From Siculibacillus lacustris (GTDB taxonomy: Bacteria; Pseudomonadota; Alphaproteobacteria; Rhizobiales; Ancalomicrobiaceae), in assembly GCF_004328075.1 (NCBI RefSeq), contig NZ_SJFN01000014.1, positions 1-64,000 of the forward strand: 64,000 bases of DNA. The letters are read 5' to 3'. Made by a program: the position numbers and the translations under genes. Below the pieces are notes generated by a model. It was given only the letters and a program-made list of their open reading frames with translations, had not been told where the DNA came from and ran no database searches. This document shows, piece after piece, positions 8,768 through 19,052 of this stretch. The stretch's first letter is position 1. The number at the start of each line of letters is the position of its first letter.

Positions 8768-10233
8768 TGGACCTGATCGCCGCACTGCCCGTGGTGCCGC
8801 TGCAGACCCTCCTGGTGATCCCGGCGATCGCCGCCGTGGTGCTCGCCCTGGTCCCGGCCTATCGGATCGGCGCCCGCCTCAACGTCATCGCCTCGGGCCT
8901 GACCTTCCTGGCGGCCCTGACCCTGCTGGTCCATCGCCCGCCCGGCGATTCCGGCGGCTACCTCTTCGTCGACGATCTCAACATCGTCTTCGTGGTGCTC
9001 GGTACCTTCGTCGGCTTCACCACCTCGAGCTTCTCGGCGAGCTACATCGGCCACGAGATCGAGATCGGCCGCCTGACGCCGCTGCACCTGCGCTTCTACC
9101 ACGGCATGTATCAGGCCCTGAGCTTCGCCATGAACCTCGGCCTGCTCGCCGACAACATCGGCCTGATGTGGGTGGCGATCGAGCTGGCGACCCTGACCAC
9201 CGTGCTGATGGTCGGCATCTACCGCACCCACGACGCCCTCGAGGCCGCCTGGAAATACTTCATCCTCGGCTCGGTCGGCATCGCGCTCGCCCTGTTCGGC
9301 ACCATCCTGGTCTACATGGCCGCCCGTCCGGTGATCGGCGAGGGCCACGACGCCATGGTCTGGACCGCGCTGGTGGCGCATGCCCATGCCTTCAGCCCGG
9401 AACTGCTCAACGTCGCCTTCGTCTTCCTGATGCTCGGCTACGGCACCAAGGTCGGCCTCGCCCCGCTCCACGCCTGGCTGCCCGACGCCCATGCCGAGGG
9501 CCCGACGCCGATCTCGGCGGTGCTGTCCGGCCTGCTGCTCAACGTCGCGCTCTACGCGCTGTTGCGCTTCAAGATGCTGCTCGCCGCCAATCCGCTGGCC
9601 GTCGCCCCGGGACCGCTGATGGTCACCCTCGGTCTGATCTCGCTGATCTTCGCGGCCTTCATGTTGTACCTGCGGCGCGACATCAAACGGCTGTTCGCCT
9701 ATTCCTCGATCGAGCACATGGGGATCATCGCCTTCGCCTTCGGCATGGGCGGGCCGCTCGCCAACTTCGCCGGCCTGCTCCACATGACCATGCATTCGCT
9801 GACCAAATCGGCGATCTTCTTCGCCGTCGGCCAGATCACCCAGGTCAAGGGCACCCAGCGCATCGCCGACATCCGCGGCCTCACCGAGAGCCACCCGGTG
9901 CTCGGCTGGGGTCTGGTCGTCGGCGTCGCGGCGATCGCCGGTCTGCCGCCGCTCGGCATCTTCACCAGCGAGTTCCTGCTGGTCACCTCGACCTTCGCCC
10001 GCCAGCCGCTGCTGGCGCTGCCCCTGGTGTTCGGCATGGTGATCGCCTTCGGGGCGCTGCTGATGCGGCTCTCCGGCATCGCCTTCGGCAAGCCGAGCCC
10101 GAGCATCACCCAGACCCATCGCATCTCGGTACTGCCGCTGCTGGTTCATCTCGCGCTGGTCTTCGCCGCCGGCCTGTGGTTGCCCGGCCCCCTGGTAGCG
10201 TGGTTCCAGAACGTCGCGCGGATGCTCGGCTGA
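8764..10233 (+). CDS. hyfF: Hydrogenase-4 component F-like antiporter subunit
   Basis: This 489-residue antiporter-like subunit is of the HyfF/NuoN/MrpD type. Landmarks are the VAIELATLTTVLMVG segment, GYGTKVGLAPLHAWLPDAHA (conserved lysine and channel histidines) and YSSIEHMGIIAFAFG. It is the second antiporter subunit in the operon; HyfD, a third one in E. coli hydrogenase 4, is absent. The ATG at 8764 overlaps the hyfE stop by four bases. Confidence 0.92.
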   Translation: MMDLIAALPVVPLQTLLVIPAIAAVVLALVPAYRIGARLNVIASGLTFLAALTLLVHRPPGDSGGYLFVDDLNIVFVVLGTFVGFTTSSFSASYIGHEIEIGRLTPLHLRFYHGMYQALSFAMNLGLLADNIGLMWVAIELATLTTVLMVGIYRTHDALEAAWKYFILGSVGIALALFGTILVYMAARPVIGEGHDAMVWTALVAHAHAFSPELLNVAFVFLMLGYGTKVGLAPLHAWLPDAHAEGPTPISAVLSGLLLNVALYALLRFKMLLAANPLAVAPGPLMVTLGLISLIFAAFMLYLRRDIKRLFAYSSIEHMGIIAFAFGMGGPLANFAGLLHMTMHSLTKSAIFFAVGQITQVKGTQRIADIRGLTESHPVLGWGLVVGVAAIAGLPPLGIFTSEFLLVTSTFARQPLLALPLVFGMVIAFGALLMRLSGIAFGKPSPSITQTHRISVLPLLVHLALVFAAGLWLPGPLVAWFQNVARMLG

Positions 10234-10244
10234 GGGAGGATCGG

Positions 10245-11795
10245 ATGAGCCTGCGTTCGGATCTGATCGGCGAAGCGGTGGCGATCGAGCCCCAGCATCC
10301 CTGGCCGCGCATTCGCGTCGACGCCGAGACCTGGCGCCGGGCGATCCTCGGCATCGCCTCGGGTCAGGCCGACCTCGCCGGCCTGTGGAGCGACGGCGCC
10401 GCCGTCCATCTGGCACTCGCCGAACACGGCACGGGCGCCCTGCTGGTGATCAGCCTCGCCTGTCCCGACGGGACCTTCCCGTCGGTCGGCGTCACCCATC
10501 CGCCGGCCCAGCGTCCGGAACGGGCGATCCGCGACCTCTGGGGCCTCGAGCCCGAGGCCGCCCCCGACCCGCGCCGCTGGCTCGACCACGGCCGCTGGGG
10601 CCTGCGCCATCCGCTCGGCGATCGCGCCCCCCACGACACCACGCCCGACGCCTATCCGTTCCTGCGCGCCGAAGGCCCGCCGATGCACCAGATCCCGGTC
10701 GGGCCGGTCCATGCCGGGATCATCGAACCCGGCCATTTCCGCTTCACCGCCAACGGCGAGACCGTGGTCCGCCTGGAGGAGCGCCTCGGCTATGTCCACA
10801 AGGGCATCGAGGGCCTGATGATCGGCGCCTCCCTCGACCGCGCCGCACGTCTCGCCGCCCGCGTCTCCGGCGACTCGACCGTCGCCTTCTCGCTGGCCTT
10901 TGCGCGTGCCGCCGAGGCCGCGCTCGGCGTCGCCGTGCCGCGCCGTGCGGTGTGGCTGCGTGCCCTGATGGCCGAGTTGGAGCGACTGGCCAATCACCTC
11001 GGCGACTTCGGCGCGATCTGCAACGACGCCGCCTTCTCGCTGATGCTCGCCCAGTGCGGCATCTTACGCGAACGGGTGCTGCGCGCCGCCCGCACTACCT
11101 TCGGCCACCGTCTGATGATGGACCGCATCGTGCCCGGCGGCGCCGCCGTCGATCTCGCCGACCCGGCGCCGCTGCGCGCGCTGATCGCCGACCTGCGCGA
11201 CGCCTTCCCCGAACTGATCGAGCTCTACGACGCCACCGCCTCGCTGCAGAACCGCACCGTGTCGACCGGCGTCCTCGATCGCGACCTCGCCCGCCACTGG
11301 GCGGTCGGCGGACCGATCGGCCGCGCCTCCGGCCGCAGCTTCGACGCCCGCCGCAGCCCCGGCTACGCGCCCTACGACGAACTCGACTTCACCGTGCCGG
11401 TGCGCACCGAAGGCGACGTCGACGCCCGCATCTGGATCCGCATCGAGGAGATCGGCGTCTCGCTCGGCCTGATCGAACAGATCCTCGACCGCCTGCCGCC
11501 CGGACCGGTGCTGCGCCCCTTCGACCCGACCGTGGTCGGCCGCACCAGCGGCGAGGACGAGGGCGATTCTGCCGCGCGCTCCCGCGAAGGCATCGCCCTG
11601 GTCGAAGGCTTCCGCGGCGACGTCCTGGTGTGGGTGCGGGTCGACGACGACGGGCACATCGCCCGCTGCCATCTGCGCGACCCCTCGGTGTTCCAGTGGC
11701 CGCTGCTCGAGGCGGTGATCGAAGGCAACATCGTCGCCGACTTCCCGCTGTGCAACAAGTCGTTCAACTGTTCCTATTCCGGCCACGACCTCTGA
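10245..11795 (+). CDS. hyfG: HyfG/HycE-like large subunit lacking the NiFe-binding cysteines
   Basis: This 516-residue protein fuses an N-terminal NuoC-like domain (about 1-130) to a NuoD/NiFe large-subunit domain. In group-4 hydrogenases the NiFe atom is held by an N-terminal RVCGIC and a C-terminal DPCxxC motif. Here the first site reads RVSGDSTVAFS (residues 206-216) with no cysteine. The C-terminus reads CNKSFNCSYSGHDL, which lacks the C-x2-C pair. Hydrogenase chemistry is therefore not expected. The HKGIEGLM and LANHLGDFGAICND segments of the fold are intact and the reading frame is open. The ATG at 10245 follows a strong GAGGGAGGA site. It is best read as an Ehr-type (hydrogenase-related) subunit. 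Confidence 0.9.
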   Translation: MSLRSDLIGEAVAIEPQHPWPRIRVDAETWRRAILGIASGQADLAGLWSDGAAVHLALAEHGTGALLVISLACPDGTFPSVGVTHPPAQRPERAIRDLWGLEPEAAPDPRRWLDHGRWGLRHPLGDRAPHDTTPDAYPFLRAEGPPMHQIPVGPVHAGIIEPGHFRFTANGETVVRLEERLGYVHKGIEGLMIGASLDRAARLAARVSGDSTVAFSLAFARAAEAALGVAVPRRAVWLRALMAELERLANHLGDFGAICNDAAFSLMLAQCGILRERVLRAARTTFGHRLMMDRIVPGGAAVDLADPAPLRALIADLRDAFPELIELYDATASLQNRTVSTGVLDRDLARHWAVGGPIGRASGRSFDARRSPGYAPYDELDFTVPVRTEGDVDARIWIRIEEIGVSLGLIEQILDRLPPGPVLRPFDPTVVGRTSGEDEGDSAARSREGIALVEGFRGDVLVWVRVDDDGHIARCHLRDPSVFQWPLLEAVIEGNIVADFPLCNKSFNCSYSGHDL

Positions 11796-11807
11796 GATCG
11801 GCTCCCC

Positions 11808-12323
11808 ATGCGCAAGCTCCTGTTCGAGAGCCTCCTCCGCCGCCCGCTGACCGAAGCGCCCCCGCGCCTCGACGACGCGGTGCTGGCGACCCTCGCCGGC
11901 CGCCTCGATGCGGTGGCGCGCTTCCGCCTCGGCCGCAGCCTGTCGATCCGGCAGGTCGACGCCGGCTCGTGCAACGGCTGCGAGCTCGAGATCCACGCGC
12001 TCGGCAATTCCTTCTACGACCTCGAGCGCTTCGGCCTGCGCTTCGTCGCCTCGCCGCGCCACGCCGACGTGCTGCTGGTCACCGGCCCGGTCACCCGCAA
12101 CATGCGCGAGGCCCTGGAGCGCACCTATGTCGCCACGCCCGAGCCGAAATGGGTGGTGGCGGTCGGCGAATGCGGCTTCGACGGCGGCGAGTTCGCCGGC
12201 AGCTACGCGGTGCTCGGCGGCGTCTCGACGGTGATCCCGGTCGATCTCCACGTCCGCGGCTGCCCGCCCGCCCCGGTCGCCCTGCTCGAAGGCCTGGTGG
12301 CGCTGATCGAGACCAGCGCCTGA
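11808..12323 (+). CDS. hyfI: HyfI-like small subunit with one [4Fe-4S] cluster (NuoB-like)
   Basis: This 171-residue NuoB-family protein keeps all four ligands of the cluster nearest the active site: C55 and C58 (SCNGCE), C122 (GECGFDGG) and C152 (RGCPP). It would therefore still pass electrons beside the NiFe-less large subunit. It is the last gene of the operon, 12 bases after hyfG. No HyfH/HyfA polyferredoxin, maturation gene or formate dehydrogenase is present in the window, so the electron donor is unknown. Confidence 0.92.
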   Translation: MRKLLFESLLRRPLTEAPPRLDDAVLATLAGRLDAVARFRLGRSLSIRQVDAGSCNGCELEIHALGNSFYDLERFGLRFVASPRHADVLLVTGPVTRNMREALERTYVATPEPKWVVAVGECGFDGGEFAGSYAVLGGVSTVIPVDLHVRGCPPAPVALLEGLVALIETSA

Positions 12324-12336
12324 ACCGGGCCGCCCT

Positions 12337-12840
12337 TCAGTGTTCCTCGATCAGCTTGCAGGAGATCGGGATCGGCCCGGCGACCGCGAGCGTCAGTGCG
12401 TCGTCGAACAGATCGCAGGACAACAGGTTGTTGGGATCGCTGCGCCGCGCGGTGAACACGTTGATGTTGACCATCGCCTTGCGGTCGACCACCCAGTCGA
12501 CCTTGCGCGGATCGAAATTGGCGCCGCGGATCGCCGCCCGCCCGCCGGTGGCCGGCAACAGCGCCTTCTCGTCGCCGAGCGCGATCTGGCCCATCTCGTC
12601 GGCCTTCTTGCGCGCCGCCCGCGTCGCCTCGCCGTAATAGAGCGCCGAGACCACGATGCCCTCGCGCAATTGCGTCAGCCGGGCCAGCGCCCGCGGCGAC
12701 AGCGACACGTCGACCGTGAACGCCGCCGACACCGGCGTCGCATCCTTGGCCGCCGCGGGTAGTCCGCCACAGAGCACCGACGTCACCGCGATCGCCGCCG
12801 CGATCGCGACCCCTGCACCCGCCCGTCTCGTCGTCGTCAT
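12337..12840 (-). CDS. Secreted hypothetical protein
   Basis: This 167-residue protein of unknown function begins with a clear signal peptide: MTTTRR, a hydrophobic run, then an AAA-type cleavage site near residue 31. The mature part is about 136 residues, contains two cysteines near the end (LLSCDLF and PISCKLI) that could form a disulphide, and no domain I recognise. The ATG at 12840 is preceded by GGGAGG at six bases; a start 18 bases upstream is less well placed. It converges with hyfI and probably has its own promoter. Confidence 0.75.
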   Translation of the reverse strand: MTTTRRAGAGVAIAAAIAVTSVLCGGLPAAAKDATPVSAAFTVDVSLSPRALARLTQLREGIVVSALYYGEATRAARKKADEMGQIALGDEKALLPATGGRAAIRGANFDPRKVDWVVDRKAMVNINVFTARRSDPNNLLSCDLFDDALTLAVAGPIPISCKLIEEH

Positions 12841-12983
12841 CGTCGCCTCCCGAAGCACACCGGCGCCGAGGCGCCGCCTCGCCTCTTCCTAGCACACGGG
12901 AGCGTTGCGCGTCGCCGGCCGCCCGGTCGCAGCCGCCGAGGTGTCCCGCTCGCGCACATCACGCCGGCGCGCGCCCGGCTTGA

Positions 12984-14099
<1,116 letters not shown>

Positions 14100-14121
14100 G
14101 CGGATCCGTCGATCCCTCGGC

Positions 14122-14454
14122 TCACGGTTGCGGCACGATCGCCAGCCGTTCGACGATCTCGCCGCGGCCGAGATGGCTCGCGACGATCTCGTCGACGTCG
14201 GCCTCGGTGCGGACCGCGTACCACACCCCGGCGGGGTAGATCACCATCAGGGGCCCCGCCCGACAGAAGCCGAGGCAGCCGGTCGCGGTCATCGCGACGC
14301 GCGGATCGCGTAAGCCCTCGATCGCCTGGCCGAGCCGCTTCCACAACGGTTCGGACCCCTGTTGGCCGCAAGAACCGCGCGGATGACCGGCCGGTCGGCT
14401 CTGAAAACAGGCGAAGACGTGGTGTCGATAGACCTGCGGAATGTCCGTCTGCAT
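14122..14454 (-). CDS. Thioredoxin-like [2Fe-2S] ferredoxin
   Basis: This 110-residue electron carrier has four cysteines, C16, C29, C60 and C64 (HVFACFQ, RGSCG, TGCLGFC), in the C-x12-C, then C-x3-C pattern of thioredoxin-like ferredoxins. The AGPLMVIYPAGVWYAV segment is the usual family core. Related proteins serve as low-potential electron carriers, sometimes near nitrogen-fixation genes. It diverges from the helical-repeat gene at 14608 and converges with the PII gene; nothing in the window shows its redox partner. Confidence 0.87.
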   Translation of the reverse strand: MQTDIPQVYRHHVFACFQSRPAGHPRGSCGQQGSEPLWKRLGQAIEGLRDPRVAMTATGCLGFCRAGPLMVIYPAGVWYAVRTEADVDEIVASHLGRGEIVERLAIVPQP

Positions 14455-14607
14455 CGCGGCGACGCTCCTGTCGGTTCGGGCCGGGACGGCCTCTGAAATT
14501 TTTCCTATTCAAAGCGCGTGCCGCACCGCACTATCGGTGGGCTTCTTGCTGCACCGCGCCCGCGCGGCGGCAGAATTCCGCGGATTGTGCGAGGGGGCGG
14601 GGCGACC

Positions 14608-15120
14608 ATGGAAACGCAGGGACGGGACGGCGCCGAGCGGGCGCGCGACCACGACGCGATCGACTTCGGTGATCTTCCCGACGCCGTGAACGATATCCTA
14701 CAGGCCGGTGTCGCCCTCTACCGACTGGATCGGGCGGCCGCCGACGTCGCCTTCCGCCGCGCCCTGGCGATCGATCCGACCTGTCTGGCGGCCTATTTCT
14801 GTCTCTACAAGATCCACGCCTATTCCGGCGATCTCGACGCCGCCCGCGCCGCGGCCGAAGCCGGCATCGTCGAAGCCGCCCGACAGGCCGGCCGCGATCC
14901 CGACTGGACCACCTGGTCGGCCGACGATCTCGTGCTCGACGGCCCGGTGCGCTTTGCGCTCTACACCGCCAAGGCGCTGGCCTTCGTCGCCCTGCGCCGC
15001 GGCGACGGCGAAGCGGCGCGCCGCATTCTCGACCGTCTCGCCGCCCTCGATCCCGACGACGGGGTCGGGGCGCGGGTGGTCGACGACCTCGCCCGGGCGA
15101 CCGACGTCACAAAACCGTAG
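14608..15120 (+). CDS. Small tetratricopeptide-like protein
   Basis: This 170-residue soluble protein has two or three TPR-like helical hairpins: [40 protein letters not shown] and a final [20 protein letters not shown]. Such repeats mediate protein contacts. The ATG at 14608 is chosen because a G-rich ribosome site (GGGGGCGGGG) precedes it; a GTG at 14518 would add a poorly conserved basic stretch. It is divergent from the [2Fe-2S] ferredoxin gene, a pairing that suggests common regulation, but no function can be assigned. Confidence 0.72.
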   Translation: METQGRDGAERARDHDAIDFGDLPDAVNDILQAGVALYRLDRAAADVAFRRALAIDPTCLAAYFCLYKIHAYSGDLDAARAAAEAGIVEAARQAGRDPDWTTWSADDLVLDGPVRFALYTAKALAFVALRRGDGEAARRILDRLAALDPDDGVGARVVDDLARATDVTKP

Positions 15121-15163
15121 CCTCCCCCGCCTATTCGAAGAGCATCGAAGATCTTGCGAGGGC

Positions 15164-15182
15164 GGAGGCCGCTGCGGCCTCC
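15164..15182. terminator. Hairpin between the TPR gene and phnC
   Basis: GGAGGCCG and CGGCCTCC form a perfect 8-bp stem with a CTG loop about 45 bases after the TPR-like stop. No T-run follows. It could end the upstream transcript or act in the phnC leader. Confidence 0.4.
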
Positions 15183-15229
15183 GTCGGGACTCCGGATGCG
15201 GTTCGCCGTGTCCGGAAACGGAGAGACTC

Positions 15230-16057
15230 ATGCTCGCGATCGAGGCCCTGACCCGACGATTCGGCGATTTCACCGCGGTCGATCGCGTCGATCTGACGAT
15301 TCCCACCGGCCAGATGGTCGCGGTGATCGGGCGTTCCGGGGCCGGCAAGTCGACGCTCCTGCGCATGATCGATCGCCTGATCGAGCCGAGCGAGGGCCGC
15401 ATCCGCTTCGAAGACCGAGACATCACCGCCCTGAAGGGTGCGTCCCTGCGCCATTGGCGGCGCGACTGCGCCATGGTCTTCCAGCAGTTCGCGCTGGTCG
15501 ATCGCCTCGACGTGCTGACCAACGTGCTGATGGGCCGCCTCGACCACACCCCGGTGTGGCGCTCGCTGCTCAAGCTGTGGACCGGCGACGACAAGGCCAT
15601 CGCGCTGTCGGCGTTGGAACTGTTCGACATCGGCAGCCTCGCCGCCAACCGCGCCGGGGCGCTCTCCGGCGGCCAGCAGCAGCGCGTGGCGATCGCCCGC
15701 GCCCTGGTCCAGGAACCGCGGATGATCCTCGCCGACGAGCCGATCGCCTCGCTCGACCCGCGCAACACCCAGCTGGTGATGGACGCCCTGCTCAGGGTCA
15801 ACCGCGACTTCGGCATCACCGTGCTGACCAATCTCCATTCGATCGAGCTGGCCAAGCGTTATTGCGACCGCCTGATCGGCATGAAGGCCGGGCGGATCGT
15901 CTTCGACGGCACCCCGGCCGAACTCACCGACGCCGCGGTGACCGAACTCTACGGGCTCGAGGCCGCCGACGTCATCGAGATCCCGAGCGCGGCCGACCCG
16001 ACCCCCGACGAGATCCGCGCCGCCTGGGACGCCGCCCGCGCCCGGGAGCCGGTGTGA
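15230..16057 (+). CDS. phnC: Phosphonate ABC transporter ATP-binding protein
   Basis: This 275-residue cytosolic ATPase drives phosphonate import. It shows Walker [10 protein letters not shown] (about 34-42), the signature LSGGQQQR, Walker B MILADEP and the H-loop LHSIELA. The segment [20 protein letters not shown] is a PhnC hallmark. It is followed by phnD, phnE1 and phnE2 on the same strand, giving a complete importer. The ATG at 15230 fits the family N-terminus [12 protein letters not shown]. Confidence 0.94.
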   Translation: MLAIEALTRRFGDFTAVDRVDLTIPTGQMVAVIGRSGAGKSTLLRMIDRLIEPSEGRIRFEDRDITALKGASLRHWRRDCAMVFQQFALVDRLDVLTNVLMGRLDHTPVWRSLLKLWTGDDKAIALSALELFDIGSLAANRAGALSGGQQQRVAIARALVQEPRMILADEPIASLDPRNTQLVMDALLRVNRDFGITVLTNLHSIELAKRYCDRLIGMKAGRIVFDGTPAELTDAAVTELYGLEAADVIEIPSAADPTPDEIRAAWDAARAREPV

Positions 16058-16131
16058 CCCCCATCGTTTCGATGTCCCTTCCCGCGCGACCGCTCCCTCG
16101 CGGCGCGCGCCCCTCGAGAGGAGCTCTGCCC

Positions 16132-17043
16132 ATGATCGTCCGTCGTTCCGTCCTCGGCCTCGTCGCCGGCGCCGTCGCGCTCTCCGCCTCCGGCGCCATG
16201 GCGCAGGATTGGAAGGCCAAGTATCCCGAGATCGTCTTCGGCAAGATCCCCGACGAGAACGCCTCGGGCACCACCGACCGCTACGGCCCCTTCATGGACT
16301 TCCTGTCCAAGGAGATCGGCACCAAGGTGACCCTGCGCATCGCCCAGGACTACGCCGCGGTGATCGAGGGCCAGCGCGCCGGTCAGATCCAGATCGGCTA
16401 CTACGGCCCGGCGTCCTATGCCCGCGCGACCATGGTCGGCGCCAAGATCGAGCCGGTGGCCATCGAAGTCAACGAAGACGGCACCAAGGGCTACTACTCG
16501 GTCTTCTACGTGAAGAAGGACAGTCCCTATCAGAAGATCGAAGACCTGAAGGGCAAGAACCTCGGTCTCGTCGACCCGAACTCGACCTCGGGCAACAACG
16601 TGCCGCGCTTCTCGCTGAACAAGATGGGCATCGACCCGGAGACCTTCTTCTCCAAGGTGGTCTACACCGGATCCCATGAGAACGCCGTGATCGCCCTCGG
16701 TCAGGGCACCGTCGACGTCGCCGCCAACTGGTGGAACGACGAGAACGAGTCGATGCTCAAGCGCATGGAGCGCAAGGGCATGGCCAAGTACGACGACTAC
16801 CGGATCATCTTCAAGTCCGAGCAGATCGTGAACTCGCCGATCGCCGTGATGTCCGACCTGCCCGCCGACCTGAAGAAGAAGATCGCCGACGCGATCCTCG
16901 CCTTCCCGATCAAGGAGCCGGAAGCCTTCAAGAAGATGACCGACGGCAAGCAGCGTCCGTGGCAGCCGGTCACCCACGACGCCTACAAGCCGGTCGTCGA
17001 ACTGAACAAGTTCGTCGACGAGCTGCGCAAGAAGAAGTCCTGA
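16132..17043 (+). CDS. phnD: Phosphonate ABC transporter substrate-binding protein
   Basis: This 303-residue periplasmic binding protein captures organophosphonates for PhnCE. A signal peptide covers residues 1-24 with cleavage after AMA. The mature protein shows GTTDRYGPFMDFLSKE, a QIGYYGPASYA loop and DPNSTSGNNVPRF, the conserved phosphonate-binding S-T-S-G region. GAGAGGAG precedes the ATG. It lies between phnC and the two permease genes, with 74 and 104-base gaps that may allow a higher level of the binding protein. Confidence 0.93.
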   Translation: MIVRRSVLGLVAGAVALSASGAMAQDWKAKYPEIVFGKIPDENASGTTDRYGPFMDFLSKEIGTKVTLRIAQDYAAVIEGQRAGQIQIGYYGPASYARATMVGAKIEPVAIEVNEDGTKGYYSVFYVKKDSPYQKIEDLKGKNLGLVDPNSTSGNNVPRFSLNKMGIDPETFFSKVVYTGSHENAVIALGQGTVDVAANWWNDENESMLKRMERKGMAKYDDYRIIFKSEQIVNSPIAVMSDLPADLKKKIADAILAFPIKEPEAFKKMTDGKQRPWQPVTHDAYKPVVELNKFVDELRKKKS

Positions 17044-17147
17044 GCCTCGGCTTCCGAAGGCTCCGCCGGCGCCGCGCGCGTCGGCGGAGCTTCCGTCGTC
17101 CCGACCGCCGCCTTCCGACGACCGACCCGCGAGGAGCGCCCGCGCCC

Positions 17148-18044
17148 ATGCCGACCGCCCTGCCGCGCCTCTCCGACGACCGCCTGCGCCCGCTCGCCGC
17201 CGCCTATGCGACCTCGCTCGCCGCGGCGCGGACCCGCATCTGGATCGGTGCCGGGGGGATCGTCGCCCTGGTGCTGGTGTCGGGCTGGTTCGCCGAGGTC
17301 GACCTCGTCCGCATGTTCGGCCGCATCGGCACCTTCACCGACTACATCGGCCGCATCTTCGTCTTCGACAACGGCGACAACGTCGGCCGTTTCGTGCTGG
17401 TGGCGCCGGGCGAATGGATGTGGGGCCTCGCCCACTGGTCGAAGCTGATCCTCGAGACCCTGCTGATCGCCTATTCCGGCACCATCCTCGGCGCGATCGG
17501 CGGCTTCGTCCTGTCCTTCATGTCCGCCCGCAACCTCGGCCGCGCGCCGCTGATGCGCGGCGGCGTCAAGCGCCTGCTGGAGATCTGCCGCACCGTGCCG
17601 GAACTGGTGTTCGCGCTGGTCTTCGTCATCGCCTTCGGCCTCGGCGCCCTGCCCGGCGTGCTGGCCATCGCCATCCACACCACCGGCGCGCTCGGCAAGC
17701 TGTTCGCCGAAGTGGTCGAGAACATCGACATGAAGCCGGTCGAGGGCACCACCGCCGCCGGCGGCTCGTGGTGGCAGACCGTGCGCTTCGCGGTGGTGCC
17801 GCAGGTGCTGTCGAACTTCGCCAGCTACACGTTGCTGCGCTTCGAGATCAACGTGCGCGGTGCCTCGGTGATGGGCTTCGTCGGCGCCGGCGGCATCGGC
17901 CAGGACCTGATCGAGGCGATCCGCAAGTTCTATTATGCCGACGTCTCGGCGATCCTGGTGCTGATCATCCTCACCGTGATGGTCATCGATCTCGGAACCG
18001 AACGCCTGCGCCATCGCTTCATCGCCCGGGAGGCCCACGCATGA
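17148..18044 (+). CDS. phnE: Phosphonate ABC transporter permease, first copy
   Basis: This 298-residue inner-membrane permease has six or so hydrophobic helices and the EAA-type cytoplasmic loop (VEGTTAAGGSWWQTVRFAVVP) that contacts PhnC. GFVGAGGIGQDLIEAI is the family C-terminal motif. The stop overlaps the start of the second permease (ATGA), so the two are made together and probably form a heterodimeric channel, as in many alphaproteobacterial phn operons. Confidence 0.92.
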   Translation: MPTALPRLSDDRLRPLAAAYATSLAAARTRIWIGAGGIVALVLVSGWFAEVDLVRMFGRIGTFTDYIGRIFVFDNGDNVGRFVLVAPGEWMWGLAHWSKLILETLLIAYSGTILGAIGGFVLSFMSARNLGRAPLMRGGVKRLLEICRTVPELVFALVFVIAFGLGALPGVLAIAIHTTGALGKLFAEVVENIDMKPVEGTTAAGGSWWQTVRFAVVPQVLSNFASYTLLRFEINVRGASVMGFVGAGGIGQDLIEAIRKFYYADVSAILVLIILTVMVIDLGTERLRHRFIAREAHA

Positions 18045-18970
18045 GCGTCGTCGTGCAGACCGCCGGCCATCCCGACGGGCCGATCTCCAACACCCGCCGG
18101 GTGCGCAGCGCGCTCGGCCCCGCGGCACGGGCCGCCCGCCCCGACCTCGAGCGACAGTACCCCGAGATCTTCGCCGGCTCGCGCCGCGACCGCCTGACCA
18201 CCATCGGCGTGGTGGTCGGATTGGTCGGCCTGTTCGCCTTCGCGCTGTGGCGGCTCGACTTTTCCTTCGCGCGGATCGGCTCGGGCCTCGTCCAGCTCGC
18301 CCATTTCACCACGCTGATGCTGCCGCCCTCGTCGGGCACCGTCGCGCGCTTCTGGCTGTTTCTGAACTCCCTCGGCGAGACCTTGGCGATCGCCTTCCTC
18401 GGCACCCTCGCCGCGGCGACCTTCGCCTTTCCCTTCGGGTTCCTCGCCGCCAAGAACGTCGTGCCGCAGCCGCTGGTGCATTTCTTCACCCGCCGCGGCC
18501 TCGACACCATCCGCGGCGTCGACACCCTGATCTGGGCGCTGATCTGGATCAACGTGGTCGGGCTCGGCCCCTTCGCCGGCATCCTGGCGATCATGTGCTC
18601 CGACTTCGGCGCCTTCGGCAAACTGTTCTCGGAAGCCATCGAATCGGTCGACGGCAAGCCGATCGAGGGGGTCGTCTCGACCGGCGGCTCCCGCCTCGCC
18701 CAGATCCGCTTCGCCATCCTGCCGCAGATCCTGCCGGTGATCGCCGGTCAGGTGCTCTACTATTTCGAGAGCAACACCCGCTCGGCGACGATCATCGGCA
18801 TCGTCGGCGCCGGCGGCATCGGACTGTGGTTGACCGAAGCGATCCGCACCCTCGAATGGCAGCAGGTCTCGCTCCTCGTCCTGATGATCCTGGTCGCCGT
18901 CGCGGCGATCGACCAGATCTCGGCGCGCATCCGCTTCGCGATCATCGGCGACCGCCGCCTCGACCTGTGA
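18041..18970 (+). CDS. phnE: Phosphonate ABC transporter permease, second copy
   Basis: This 309-residue partner permease has a longer hydrophilic N-terminus (about 50 residues, with LERQYPEIFAG) before the first helix. The coupling loop reads IEGVVSTGGSRLAQIRFAILP, followed by GIVGAGGIGLWLTEAIR. It is translationally coupled to the first phnE by a four-base overlap. It is the last transporter gene of this unit; the next gene, a glycosyltransferase, is 82 bases away. Confidence 0.92.
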   Translation: MSVVVQTAGHPDGPISNTRRVRSALGPAARAARPDLERQYPEIFAGSRRDRLTTIGVVVGLVGLFAFALWRLDFSFARIGSGLVQLAHFTTLMLPPSSGTVARFWLFLNSLGETLAIAFLGTLAAATFAFPFGFLAAKNVVPQPLVHFFTRRGLDTIRGVDTLIWALIWINVVGLGPFAGILAIMCSDFGAFGKLFSEAIESVDGKPIEGVVSTGGSRLAQIRFAILPQILPVIAGQVLYYFESNTRSATIIGIVGAGGIGLWLTEAIRTLEWQQVSLLVLMILVAVAAIDQISARIRFAIIGDRRLDL

Positions 18971-19052
18971 GCCGAGCGCGCGTCAACCCGATCTTCAGAC
19001 CGCCCGGTTAGAACGGAGCGCATCGGCACGGGCGCGCCGACGGGGCGGGATC

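Noticed and set aside
10245-11795. Calling the Hyf-like operon a functional hydrogenase 4 or formate hydrogenlyase
   Set aside because: The large subunit lacks both C-x2-C motifs needed to hold the NiFe centre, and no maturation or formate dehydrogenase gene is present.
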